From contig CM037588.1 of NCBI GenBank assembly GCA_021018995.1, positions 92,106,765 to 92,170,764 on the forward strand: a stretch of 64,000 nucleotides of DNA, given 5' to 3'. This document shows, piece after piece, positions 54,801 to 62,377 of the stretch. Each line of letters starts with the position of its first letter. Positions within the stretch are counted from its first letter, which is position 1. This stretch comes from Chloranthus sessilifolius. Its lineage: Eukaryota; Streptophyta; Magnoliopsida; Chloranthales; Chloranthaceae. The notes under the pieces were generated by a model, which had not been told where the DNA came from, did not search any database, and was given only the letters and a program-made list of their open reading frames with translations. A program made the position numbers and the translations under genes.

Positions 54801-57525
54801 AGAGAATATACTTAGTGACAAAGTAATAAAAATTTAGAATACTTACACTCCACTTACTGCGAATTGAACGACACTGATTATGTGTGGTCTTAGACTCTTC
54901 GTTCGAAATTGTAATTTTAGTAGTGGTTGTTGGTGGAAGGAGCAAGAGGAGGTTTGGATGTAGGAGTGGGCCTCACATAGAAGATTTCTGATATGAAGGT
55001 CATGATGCTCCATGAAATATTTATGGTCCAAATGCGGTAAAAGTTTTATCAATCATGAAGCTGAAAACTGTATAGGCTATTCCTCATCTGAATGAGCTGC
55101 CTCTTTCCAAATTTCTGTTGACATGAAGCAAATATATTGGCAACAGCAGCTTTATTAATGAGGCGAAGACAAACCTTGATATAAAATCTTCAGAAGCAAG
55201 TTGAAAACTGCTGTTCTTTTGAATTTTTTTAATTAATTAATGAATTTTTTTTTTTAAACAAACAATATTTAAATACCCAGTTAAGTGGGTTCCAGATGCA
55301 AGTCTAAACTTCAATAAGCATCAATTCAGTTGATCATTGACTCCGCTGATTCTTTAAAAATCAGTACTTTTCATTAACTCAGAATGAACTCGGAGATAGT
55401 CCAATTTCCGAATCGGGTTCTAGTTTTCAAGCATCATCTACACAATGCACCTTCATTTTATTGAAATAAAACAATTTAGGGTAGCGTTTTAGCGTAGAAT
55501 TACTAATGCACCATGTTATACTTCAAACTCTATTTATTTGTATCTTTCAAGGCTGCCATATCTGATGTAGACATTTTTCTTTCCTTTCTTCTTTTTCACA
55601 TACATCCATTTTACATAACTCTGTTTAATTCAATTTTAACTGGTGATATTGAATGGTGTTTCTTCCAATTTTCTCTATTTTTGGTAGATGCTCTTTGTGT
55701 CTTTGGGGAGATACTGAAACGGGCTGGTGAAAATCCAGTCCTCCGGCCAAAACCTCACCTATATCTTGCTATGATGAGGGCATTTGCTGTTAAAGGAGAT
55801 TTTAATATGGTAAAAAGCCTGCGTGTACGCATGTTGCCAGATACTGTAGGTCTCATCTCTCCAGCATCTCAAGTAGAAGCTGATGAGCTTGTCATGGAGG
55901 CAGCAATAAACAATGGTCAGGTAGTAGTCTTCTCATCATTTTAAGATGGGAACCTTTGTTTGCTCCTACAGGTTTACTGAAAGCGCTATGTCCAAAACCC
56001 AGTGTAACCCATTGACTTCTTGCAATCAGACGATGGAGATCATTTTCACCCCATTCCTCCACAACGGATCTTGAGATCATGAGCGTACCATCAAACAGTT
56101 AGTTTATTATTTCATGTGGCATAGGTCCCCAAAAAGACCCTAAAATTACATGGCACACATCACACCCGAACATGAGTTTAGGGCCAGTTTTTGGGATCTG
56201 TGTCACGTGTAATGAAAAACTGACCGTCTGATGGTAAAATCATGATCTCAAGATCCGTTGTGGGGAATATTGTGGTGAAAAACGATCTCCACCATCTGAT
56301 TCCAAGCAGTCAATGGGTTTCACTGGGTTTCTGGTGTAGGTGCGAATAGAGGTACCCTTTTAAGATTTGTTGCAAATAAAACAGATTGCCATTTTGTTTA
56401 TTTAATAATGCCAAAACTGTCTTAGCTTATTGACTCTACTGTACTTGTTTCTTTAAGGCTGTAGTTGTGTTTCTTGATGCATTAAATTCTTAGTATATTT
56501 TTTTTATGCAATGTTGAGTATGAATGACGTACCCTTGATACTGTGTCCAGGCGATATCTTGTTTGAAAGATTCCAGGTTACTAAATCCTGGAAAATAATG
56601 CTGGTAGCTATTATATCCGCAATGATACTGGGATAGTGGGGTAATTAGGGGTTGGCTTCTTCCTTTATATGATGGACTATAGAGGAATTTGGTGAGAATA
56701 TAGTTGACGACCTCAAGTCATAATAGTTCTTGCCTTTTCTATTTGATGCCAAGAATGTGAATTTTTCCAGACCTCCTGAGCGATTGTGATCAAGGTGGTT
56801 AAAATGCCTACGCGATGGACCCTGTATCACATAGGCTATTGCCCATTAACCCCTATCCCTTAATAATTTGGATGATGTATGCATTTCTTACTTTTTCAAA
56901 TTTAAGCATGGTTAAATAACTAGACTGTTCATTTGATTACTAAGTATCAAACATACACAACAAAAACCATAATAATATGAACATGAATAACTAAACTTTA
57001 ATGACTAAGCATAAAGTATGTATCACAAAGTACATCCATAACCATTAAAAACATATTAAAGAAATCCCTCATGAATATATTATAGCAATAATGCTAGTAC
57101 TCACTTGAATACCCTAAGCTTGCCACCAAGAAATAATGTTGGCTAGGTTCTTGGTTAATTTATATGCCAAGAGTAATACCAAATGCAAGGGGCAACATGA
57201 CCTATTGAGTACATATTAATCGACATTAAAGGTACTTAGCTAAATGATTTGGATGCCAGAAACTTTAAGCAAAATATACACTCTTGAGTTTTTATGTGCG
57301 TGACTTGATTTCTAGGAACTTACTAAGCACTGATGCTTTCATGCGTTGTAGTAATTGCTGCATGTATGATTATAGTACGCTATAGAATAGAAATCTGTTG
57401 CAAATTTAATATTTTAGATATTCTGCTTGGGTTGATTGCTGTGACAGGTCGTTGTCGCCAAAGAGGTCCTTTCAAATATTATCACAAGGCATAAAGGAAT
57501 ATCATGGACAAGTAGAGGAAGCATG
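32742..57525 (+). CDS. PPR protein gene, At5g10690-like, six internal exons
   Basis: Exons: 32742-32836, 33180-33341, 33451-33519, 49753-49888, 55688-55920 and 57448-57525. All introns are GT-AG and the phases fit, giving 257 codons without a stop. The protein reads [20 protein letters not shown], then about five PPR-like motifs ([70 protein letters not shown]). This order and wording match, from memory, Arabidopsis At5g10690 (CBSPPR1), a PPR protein with a C-terminal CBS domain. PPR proteins usually bind organellar RNA; the role of this one is not known to me. The 5' exons and the CBS part were not found in the window. Introns of 16.2 and 5.8 kb are filled with transposons. The coding part looks intact and under constraint. 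Confidence 0.85.
33180..33341 (+). CDS. PPR gene exon B
   Basis: Acceptor TTCTTTCAG, donor AAG|GTCTCA, 54 codons in phase 0: [35 protein letters not shown] and onwards to FAEMK. It completes one PPR motif (ending LQPD) and opens the next. Confidence 0.9.
33451..33519 (+). CDS. PPR gene exon C (short)
   Basis: Acceptor TTTCTTGCAG, donor AAG|GTCCGT, 23 codons in phase 0: [20 protein letters not shown] then LLK. This small exon is easy to miss. Its ends fit exon B (FAEMK) and exon D (GFGNAKD) exactly as in the related Arabidopsis protein. Confidence 0.85.
33757..33845 (-). repeat. tRNA-derived SINE relic
   Basis: The minus strand reads TAGCCTAATGG (A box type) and, about 45 bases later, GGTTCAATCCC (good B box), then an A-rich end. 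This is the pol III promoter layout of a tRNA-headed SINE. It lies in the large PPR intron. Confidence 0.6.
34640..34990 (-). mobile_element. Possible LINE RT fragment
   Basis: On the minus strand near 34915-34965 one frame reads [17 protein letters not shown], similar to the (G)DPLSPxLFxLxxExLS motif of plant L1 reverse transcriptases. Frames are interrupted and the match is short, so the call is weak. Confidence 0.3.
35004..35155. mobile_element. Small hairpin MITE
   Basis: Inverted arms 35032-35060 (AAAACGTGTTTTCAGGTCAA...) and 35114-35141 (TTGGCCTGAAACACGTTTT) pair over about 28 bp. The outer words TCCTTGTTTGAT / CATTGTTTGAT resemble termini of small plant MITEs. Ends and target duplication are not resolved. 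Confidence 0.6.
36788..37890 (-). repeat. Element B left LTR (3' LTR)
   Basis: Pairs with 40009-41121. The inverted repeat block GGAAAGCTAC...TTTC is at 37661-37684. Confidence 0.9.
40009..41121 (-). repeat. Element B right LTR (5' LTR)
   Basis: Follows the reversed primer site TTGATACCAAC. Minus-strand TATA (CCTATATAAG) at 40594-40603. Inverted repeat GGAAAGCTACTTCGATAAGC at 40891-40910, in opposite orientation to the same block in NA1. Confidence 0.9.
41155..41345. repeat. TCGCTCGAGCGA palindrome cluster (C1 LTR)
   Basis: Sites include TTGCTCGAGTGA, TCGCTTGAGCGG and TCGCTCGAGCGA. Pairs are spaced 21-22 bp around CAACCGATGC and TAACGAAAC. Collinear with the Gypsy-2 LTR cluster, including the spacer TTTTGACCGAAAGTTTGGCG then TTATTTCTGAAG. 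Confidence 0.9.
41459..42120. other. Intronic sequence, unassigned
   Basis: No gene or known repeat recognised. A short repeat of AATTGGTATTGTAC occurs at about 41749 and 41807. Short frames only. Confidence 0.4.
42121..42682. repeat. 280-bp tandem duplication
   Basis: Two head-to-tail copies, 42121-42402 and 42403-42682, with a constant offset of 280 bp and about 90% or more identity by eye (shared words TTCTTGAAAGAA, GGAGTTGAAGCATGTAGAAT, CTCTGGAGTGGCATCCGAAG). Open frames on both strands are the same in both copies, but no protein family was recognised. Confidence 0.9.
42908..42969. repeat. (AAT)n microsatellite
   Basis: About 20 ATA/AAT units followed by a T run. Confidence 0.95.
42985..44250 (-). 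mobile_element. Copia 3' fragment with LTR
   Basis: The right-to-left order is RT end ([24 protein letters not shown]), the RT-RNase H linker with [19 protein letters not shown], the RNase H end ([20 protein letters not shown]), purine tract (CTTGAGGAG) near 43230, and LTR to about 42985. Upstream pol and the other LTR are not present. Broken. Confidence 0.7.
44251..44400. other. Purine-rich flank
   Basis: A GAAGAGA-rich stretch then TTATTTATATTTTAC. It resembles copia LTR sequence (compare 58930-59060) but could not be assigned. Confidence 0.3.
44401..45933 (+). mobile_element. Family C element, 5' LTR and leader only (C4)
   Basis: LTR 44401-45508 (TGATGGGGATGCCGACAC ... TATCCCGCATCA), a reverse-complement match to C1-C3. 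It is followed at once by a Met-type primer site (TTTTGGTATTAGAGG) and about 400 bp of leader with GTGTGTTCA repeats and a short start-like frame ([13 protein letters not shown]) before unrelated sequence. TATA (ACTATAAAGG) at 44874-44883. Broken. Confidence 0.8.
44535..44755. repeat. TCGCTCGAGCGA palindrome cluster (C4 LTR)
   Basis: About eight sites. A pair TCGCTCGAGCGA / TCGCTCGAGTGA is 22 bp apart (read on the element's reverse: spacer CAACCAGGGA). The inter-site block with GATCAAAGC and CTTCAAAAACACGGG is the reverse of the Gypsy-2/C1 block. The cluster ends about 120 bp upstream of the TATA box. Confidence 0.85.
46480..47395. repeat. 110-bp tandem repeat, about 8 copies
   Basis: The word CTCACATTAT recurs at 46581, 46691, 46801, 46911, 47021, 47131 and 47351 (CTCTCATTAT at 47241), an exact 110-bp period. 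Each unit has two CCACCGTTGGAT words, forming the imperfect palindrome AATCCACCGTTGGATT, so the unit is itself a diverged dimer. Confidence 0.95.
47931..47940 (-). promoter_or_regulatory. TATA box (minus strand)
   Basis: CTATAAATAG on the minus strand, followed by a GC-richer stretch, in a region with no ORF. The CCACCTAGGTGG array lies 145-1135 bp upstream of it. Confidence 0.55.
48085..49075. repeat. CCACCTAGGTGG palindromic minisatellite, about 30 copies
   Basis: The units alternate a perfect 12-bp palindrome (CCACCTAGGTGG) or its 13-bp form (CCACCTAGGGTGG) with AT-rich spacers such as ATAAGTATTTTTCTAT. The period is about 28-32 bp. Peptide-like frames across it are not genes. Confidence 0.95.
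49441..49752. other. Intron C-D, last part
   Basis: T- and CT-rich, no gene. Ends in the acceptor TGCTTGCAG of exon D. Confidence 0.5.
49753..49888 (+). CDS. PPR gene exon D
   Basis: Acceptor TGCTTGCAG, donor GAG|GTATGC. 45 codons plus one base: [20 protein letters not shown] ... [17 protein letters not shown]. It is separated from exon C by a 16.2-kb intron full of LTR elements. Confidence 0.85.
50130..51086 (-). mobile_element. Copia fragments with LTR
   Basis: 51086-50890 is a copia RNase H end ([27 protein letters not shown]-like [13 protein letters not shown]) followed by a purine tract (TTGAGGGGGAGT) and an LTR-like stretch to about 50650. Left of that, 50640-50130 reads as copia protease and GAG-pre-integrase type sequence ([23 protein letters not shown]). 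The order suggests two copia copies, one inserted in or beside the other. Both broken. Confidence 0.6.
51087..52188 (-). repeat. C2 3' LTR
   Basis: Aligned with C1, C3 and C4 at both ends. Minus-strand TATA (CCTATATAAGG) at 51663-51673. Contains (TA)n and a CGATCGATCG-class cluster upstream of the TATA box. Confidence 0.9.
51783..52050. repeat. CGATCGATCG palindrome cluster with (TA)n (C2 LTR)
   Basis: Sites include TCGATCGATCGA (51798-51809), then (TA)n at 51812-51858, then four near-palindromes at a 21-bp period with spacers CAATAGTAC, CAATGGTAC and CAATGCTAC, then a pair around AGCCTAGG near 52020-52050. Same class as Gypsy-1, though the LTR family is different. Confidence 0.9.
54290..54675 (+). 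mobile_element. LINE 3' end (L1-type), truncated
   Basis: T- and G-rich 3' region (GGGGCTGGGTTTTTTG, repeated GTTTTTG words) ending ATTGCCAATAACCGATCCAAAG and an A-rich tail at 54658-54675, typical of plant L1 3' untranslated ends. The 5' edge is unclear, at the end of C2. Confidence 0.5.
54680..55687. other. Intron D-E, last part
   Basis: No gene or clear repeat. Ends in the acceptor TTTTTGGTAG of exon E. Confidence 0.5.
55688..55920 (+). CDS. PPR gene exon E
   Basis: Acceptor TTTTTGGTAG, donor CAG|GTAGTA. Two bases complete a codon (GAT, D), then 77 codons: [20 protein letters not shown] ... [16 protein letters not shown] ... [16 protein letters not shown]. Confidence 0.9.
55948..56357. 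mobile_element. Foldback MITE, MULE-like, in the PPR intron, 9-bp TSD
   Basis: An exact 9-bp duplication TTTTAAGAT at 55939-55947 and 56358-56366. Arms of about 150 bp are inverted: left GGGAACCTTTGTTTGCTCCTACA against right end GGTGCGAATAGAGGTACCC. ACAACGGATCTTGAGATCAT appears in both arms. 410 bp, no coding sequence. It starts 27 bp after exon E. Confidence 0.9.
56367..57447. other. Intron E-F, remainder
   Basis: AT-rich, no gene or repeat recognised. Ends in the acceptor CTGTGACAG. Confidence 0.5.
57448..57525 (+). CDS. PPR gene exon F
   Basis: Acceptor CTGTGACAG, donor ATG|GTATGT, 26 codons: [20 protein letters not shown] then TSRGSM. It corresponds to the linker before the CBS part in the Arabidopsis relative. 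The next exon was not found up to 64000. Confidence 0.8.
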
Positions 57526-58784
57526 GTATGTGATTAATTTCCTTGTTCTTTAATTGAGGTTAAAAAAATGCAAAAAGAACCCCATTACTTGTAATAAGCT
57601 TTAAATTCAGTACATTCTATCAGTTAGATTATATAACAAATATATCTTCAATTTTTATAATTAAATACAATAAATAGATCATTGATCATGATAAGCTTGC
57701 CATCTATTATACGTTTTGAGTATGCAAAATTTTCCACAAGAAGGCTCCATATGAAAGAAGAGCATTTGAAAATTTTAGACCAAAAAATATGCATTTAAAA
57801 TTTTAAAGTCCTCCTAGGATCAAAATTTCTATAACTCTGCAAAATGGGAAACTAAGGATCTTCTATGTTCCCATAGTGCATTATTTTTCTCTTCCTTCAG
57901 ATCAGTTTTCTGAGAAAATCTGGGCTGTCAATCATTCTTTGCCCATTTTTTTTTAATGTAAATCAATCAAATTGTAGTTGTGCTTCTTATGCACTTGACC
58001 TCGTTTGATTTGGTTTAGTAGATTGTGAATTATTTCCATTCCTATGAAACGAGGTTATGTGTACCCCTCAGGAATCTGTTGGGAAGGCAATGTACAATGC
58101 TTCCATTTGCATGTATACGCGGATCTCTAGTTGTGTTGATGATCAATAGGCTATCTACAGTGTATGCAGGTTGTTTGACAGAATTTGATTCTCGGTGCTG
58201 TTGGTTGATGTCATTTATCTGCGCGGATATCGTTTCTGCCCGTGAATATCCAAGTTACGTCGCTGTATTGGTTTTTAAAGTTTTTATTTTTTATTTTTGG
58301 TGTATAATGACAAGAAAGTCCAGTGCTGGTATATGAGCTGGGCGTAGCCAGTATTGGCAACAATCATAGTCTTGTTTGAAGCAGTGTTGTATGCGCTTTG
58401 TAGTTGTATAGCTCGTCTTGTTGGCTGATTTGGGTACTTGAGATTGACTGCAATTGTGTGGTCGTTGGCCTGTTTTTGTTGGTGAAGGATTATCATCAGC
58501 ATGTGTTCCTTTACTATGGGAGTCAAAGAAGGATGCATGTAGCATTGACACCCTTGGTAATGAAGATGATGTGTTATTGCCTCTGGTCCCTATTTGGTTG
58601 AGACATGTATTGTTGGATCCTCTCATGTTTCCATGTCTTCAGGCTCCATGGATCATTGATTCTGGAGCTACTGATTATATCTCAGGTATGTCCTTTTTTC
58701 CTTCTATCTCTTCACTAACAAATCAATGTAATATTCCTATTTGGTACCAAAGGGGACTCAATGAAGAATACTTGTGCTTCTGTA
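57526..58784 (+). other. Intron after exon F with a copia protease scrap
   Basis: Begins with the donor GTATGT. At about 58640-58720 the + strand reads APWIIDSGATDYISG, the copia protease active-site motif. Upstream of it there is only decayed sequence. No CBS-coding exon was found. Confidence 0.55.
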
Positions 58785-60450
58785 GCATGTGATGTGGTCA
58801 CACTTGAGGGGCATCGTGTACACGTTTGGTGGGCTGGAGTAGGCACGTAAGCACGACGCAGGCTTTGTTGGTTGGTTATGTGGGTACTTTTGGGCACTAA
58901 GTGTTGGTGTGGCTAGAATCGCGTAGAGGAGTTAATTAGGGTTAGGTAGGAAGTGGAGGAGAAGAAGAAAGAGAGGTAGGAACTTAGGGTTTAGTATTAT
59001 GATACTCTTCCCACTGCATTAAGAGTATATATATAATCTTACAAGTGGCATGTAAAATGGTGCCAGAAACAACAACAAAAATGTAAGTAATTCTACTTAC
59101 ACATTACACTCCAGCATTTACTACTCACACCCATAAAATATATGGACATCTCTACACTACCCCTCAAGTTGGGGCATATATATCAATCATGCCCAACTTG
59201 CTAGTGATATCATAAAACCAATTTCCACTCACAGCCTTAGTCAGAACATCAACTAATTGATTTTCTGATCTGACTTGAGGAATACATACTTCTTTGGATT
59301 CAACCTTTTCACGAACAAGGTTACAATCCACCTCTATATGTTTGGTCCTCTCATGATATACCGGATTTTGAGCAATATGGTGGGTGGCCTCATTATCTCC
59401 ATACAAAATCATAGGAAGTTTGACCGCAACTCCCAATTCCGCAAGGATGTGTCTCATCTACATTCCTTTTCTAGTGCGTTGAGACATAGTTCTGTATTCT
59501 CCTTTAGCACATGAGTTAGAGACCACATGTTTTTTGGATTTTCAAGTGACTAAATTTCCACCTAGTAAAGTGCAATAGCCTGTGGTAGATCTCCTATCAT
59601 CAAGAGAACCTGCCCAGTCAGCGTCAGTAAAAATCTCAACATCAAGGTGACCACGGTCTTTATAGAGAAGTCCTTTTTCTAGACTCAAAATCCGATAGAC
59701 CACATCAAGATGGATACTCCTTGGAGAGTGCATGTACTGGCTAACAACACTAACAACATATGCTATATTTGGACGTGTCATAGTGAGATAGGTGAGTTTA
59801 CCCACAATTTGCTGACACATGCGAGCATTCTTGAGTGGCTCTCCTTCACTACCTCTGAGTCTATGATTCTGCTCAATGGATGTAGTTGTTGGCTGGCATC
59901 CCATCATTCCAGTATCCCTGAGCACATCCAAGGTATACTTCCTTTGTGACAGAGCAATACCTTTTTCGGATCTGACAACTTTAATTCCAAGAAGTACTTT
60001 AATGGACCTAAGTCTTTGATCTCAAAGACTTTACTCAAATATCCTTTCAACTAAAGTATCTCATCACTGTCACCGCTTGTGACAATGATATCATCAACGT
60101 ATACTAATGCCATTGTACGGCACACTCCTCTCTTTACAATAAAGTATGGTCATAGTGACTTCTGTGATACCCAATCCGCATGACTGCCTCACTGAATTTT
60201 TGAAACCAGGCTCTAGGAGACTACTTTAGCCCTTAAATCAATTTCTTTAACCTGCAGACTCTCCCAGGGTCCCCCTTTTTCATAAAATCAGGTGGAAATG
60301 CCATGTACACCTCCTCCTTTAAGTCACCAAGAAAGGCATTCTCCACGTCCAACTGATAAAGAAGCCAATTCTTACAAGATGCTAGAGATAACAGAACCCA
60401 AATAGTATTAGACTTAGCTACTAGGGACATCTCTAGGCCACATGTAGGCA
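58785..60450 (-). mobile_element. Copia element, 3' half with LTR, broken
   Basis: LTR about 58785-59156 (minus-strand start TGTAGAGATGTCC, TATA near 59025), purine tract (TTGAGGGGTAG), RNase H 59.16-59.46 kb ([34 protein letters not shown]) and 59.54-59.9 kb (GYCTLLGGNLVT, DADWAGSLDDRRSTTGY), RT 59.93-60.45 kb (NTIWVLLSLASCKNWLLYQ, DVENAFLGDLKEEVYM). Interrupted at 60451 by gypsy D. Confidence 0.8.
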
Positions 60451-61464
60451 TGTTGCCAAGCTACAGGGGCTTTGTCGTGGGCTATTAAGGATGGCGGTTG
60501 GGGGCCGTGATAGTTTGCCACGAGCGCCAAGGTTGGAGCCAACAGGGGGCGTTGTGGTGGCGTTGATGGTTGGGATGATGGCTTCGACTTGGATTGAGAT
60601 GGGGCATTGTAGTGGACGTGTGTTGAGCCGTAAGGGCCATATAACCTTCACAAGGTGGCTTGCATCAAAACTATGTCAAACGAGCAGGTTTTAGGTTCTC
60701 TCGCTACTTTTCCAGATTTGGTATTTTTTCCTTATATATCGTAGGGAAGCCCGGCACCTACGATTTGGTTGTACATGGCCAATGTCTAGCCCGAGTGACC
60801 CCAAAGTGGGGTGTGTGCGGGAATAACTTCTTTGGAGGATGTTACTAGTATCTCCTTATCTCTTTGGCGTGGGTCAAGGATGGTGCCGAAGGCAGCATTA
60901 CCCGTGTGGCTAAGGTAGAGGCTCCTGTTGGGACCGCCGTGCGGAAGCATGTGTCAACTTGGGTCAAGCATACATCTCAGGTGGGACACTATAACGTACT
61001 AGCCATAGTCAAGGGAACAAGCTAAATGTGTAAGTGAGCGAAAATCAAACAAGGTTGAGTTTGATTGCGTTAGTTTAGGCTGACGTAGCATTTTTTTTGC
61101 TAGCTGCCACATGTGGTGCGTGGTTCAAAGAGTGACCCATGACAGTTGGTATCAAAGCACGGTTACCAACGCTATGTGGGCTTGACAACTAACAAGGGAG
61201 CATCTATAATGGCTAAAGATGTGCCGATGGCTGTGACAACTTCTACACGCTCGAGATGCAACTGCCGGGGAAACCAAACAAGGCGACACGTGAGAGATGA
61301 GGAGTTGGAAACACATGTGGACCAAATCTCTAGCATGAGGCGACGTTTGGGTTAGAGGTGAAAGGTAATCGTGTTGGTCAATTGCGAGACTGCGAGAACA
61401 AAGTGGCTGCATACCACAAAGATGTTGAACAATTGTTTACTGAAGTGTGAGATACTAAGAGCAC
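60451..61464 (+). mobile_element. Gypsy D, 5' LTR and start of the internal region
   Basis: LTR 60451-61142 starts TGTTGCCAAGC and ends CCATGACA, followed at once by TTGGTATCAAAGCACGGTT, a Met-tRNA primer site. A gag-like start follows (DEELETHVDQISSMRRRLG). It is cut at 61465 by C3; the rest would lie beyond the window. Confidence 0.65.
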
Positions 61465-62377
61465 TGACGCGGGACGGGAACCCTAAAATGTGGAATATGA
61501 TTTTTTTATGCAATTTGGCCAAAATTAAATAAAATAATTCAAGTTTAATTGCAAAATTATCTTAAGATACCTTAGGGTTGCAGAATTTTGATGAATAGAT
61601 CACACGAGATCCAGGTAGGGTCCAGTCCGATGCGCAAGTACTTTTAGAGTCGAGGCGAGATCGGCCTAGAGATAGTACTCTAGTTTTTCCAGGATTAGGC
61701 GCTCGTCTTCGGTCCGATGTAGATTCACGGATTCCAAATTGGATTGTAAAAGGGAATTAGGGTTTGTAAAAGGTTTATGGCTTTTAGATCGATTTATGGT
61801 TTTGGAAAGGGTGTTAGCTTTTGTGGATTAGGGTTTCTGAAATCTAGGGTTTCAGAATCAAAGGAAGAATTTAGGTTATGATTTAGAGAAGCACGCAGAA
61901 ATTTAGATAGCAAATATGATAGAGAAAATAACAATGGCTTTTGGGAATCACTCCCTTGGCCTCACACCAAACCCATCTCAGGCGAAGAATATTCAAGCAT
62001 GAAAGCATTCAAAATATTCAATCAACTAATTAAAAAGTCTTTACAAGCCTCAATATATAGGCCACCAATAATTAAAATTCTAAATAAAGAGTTCTAATAG
62101 AAATAAAATACAAAAAAGGCAAGTTTTCGCCAAAAAAACTCAAAATCCGGAAAGCCCGTCATGACGTCCACGGACGTTCGTAGTGCCCCACGGACGTCCA
62201 TGACCTACGGGCAGATAGGGGGCAAAATCACGGACGTCCGTCATTGTTTCACGGACGTCCGTCACTATTCACGGACGCCCGTCACTGTTCATGTGAACAG
62301 TAACTTTTTTTTTTTTCTGAAGTTGAAATTCTGTTGCGGTTCAACTTCAATACTTTCGATCTTGGCGTTCCTCGTCA
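61465..62377 (-). repeat. C3 3' LTR
   Basis: Starts TGACGCGGGACGGGAACCC, ends GGCGTTCCTCGTCA. Minus-strand TATA (CTATATATTG) at 62051-62060. Confidence 0.85.
62160..62290. repeat. ACGGACGTCCGT palindrome cluster (C3 LTR)
   Basis: Five or six sites of ACGGACGTCCGT or one-step variants. The spacers are 8-9 bases (AGTGCCCC, CATTGTTTC, CACTATTC), giving a 20-21-bp period. It lies about 100-240 bp upstream of the TATA box. Confidence 0.9.

Noticed and set aside
57526-58600. CBS-domain exon after exon F
   Set aside because: No frame with the expected wording; the stretch is AT-rich and runs into a copia scrap.
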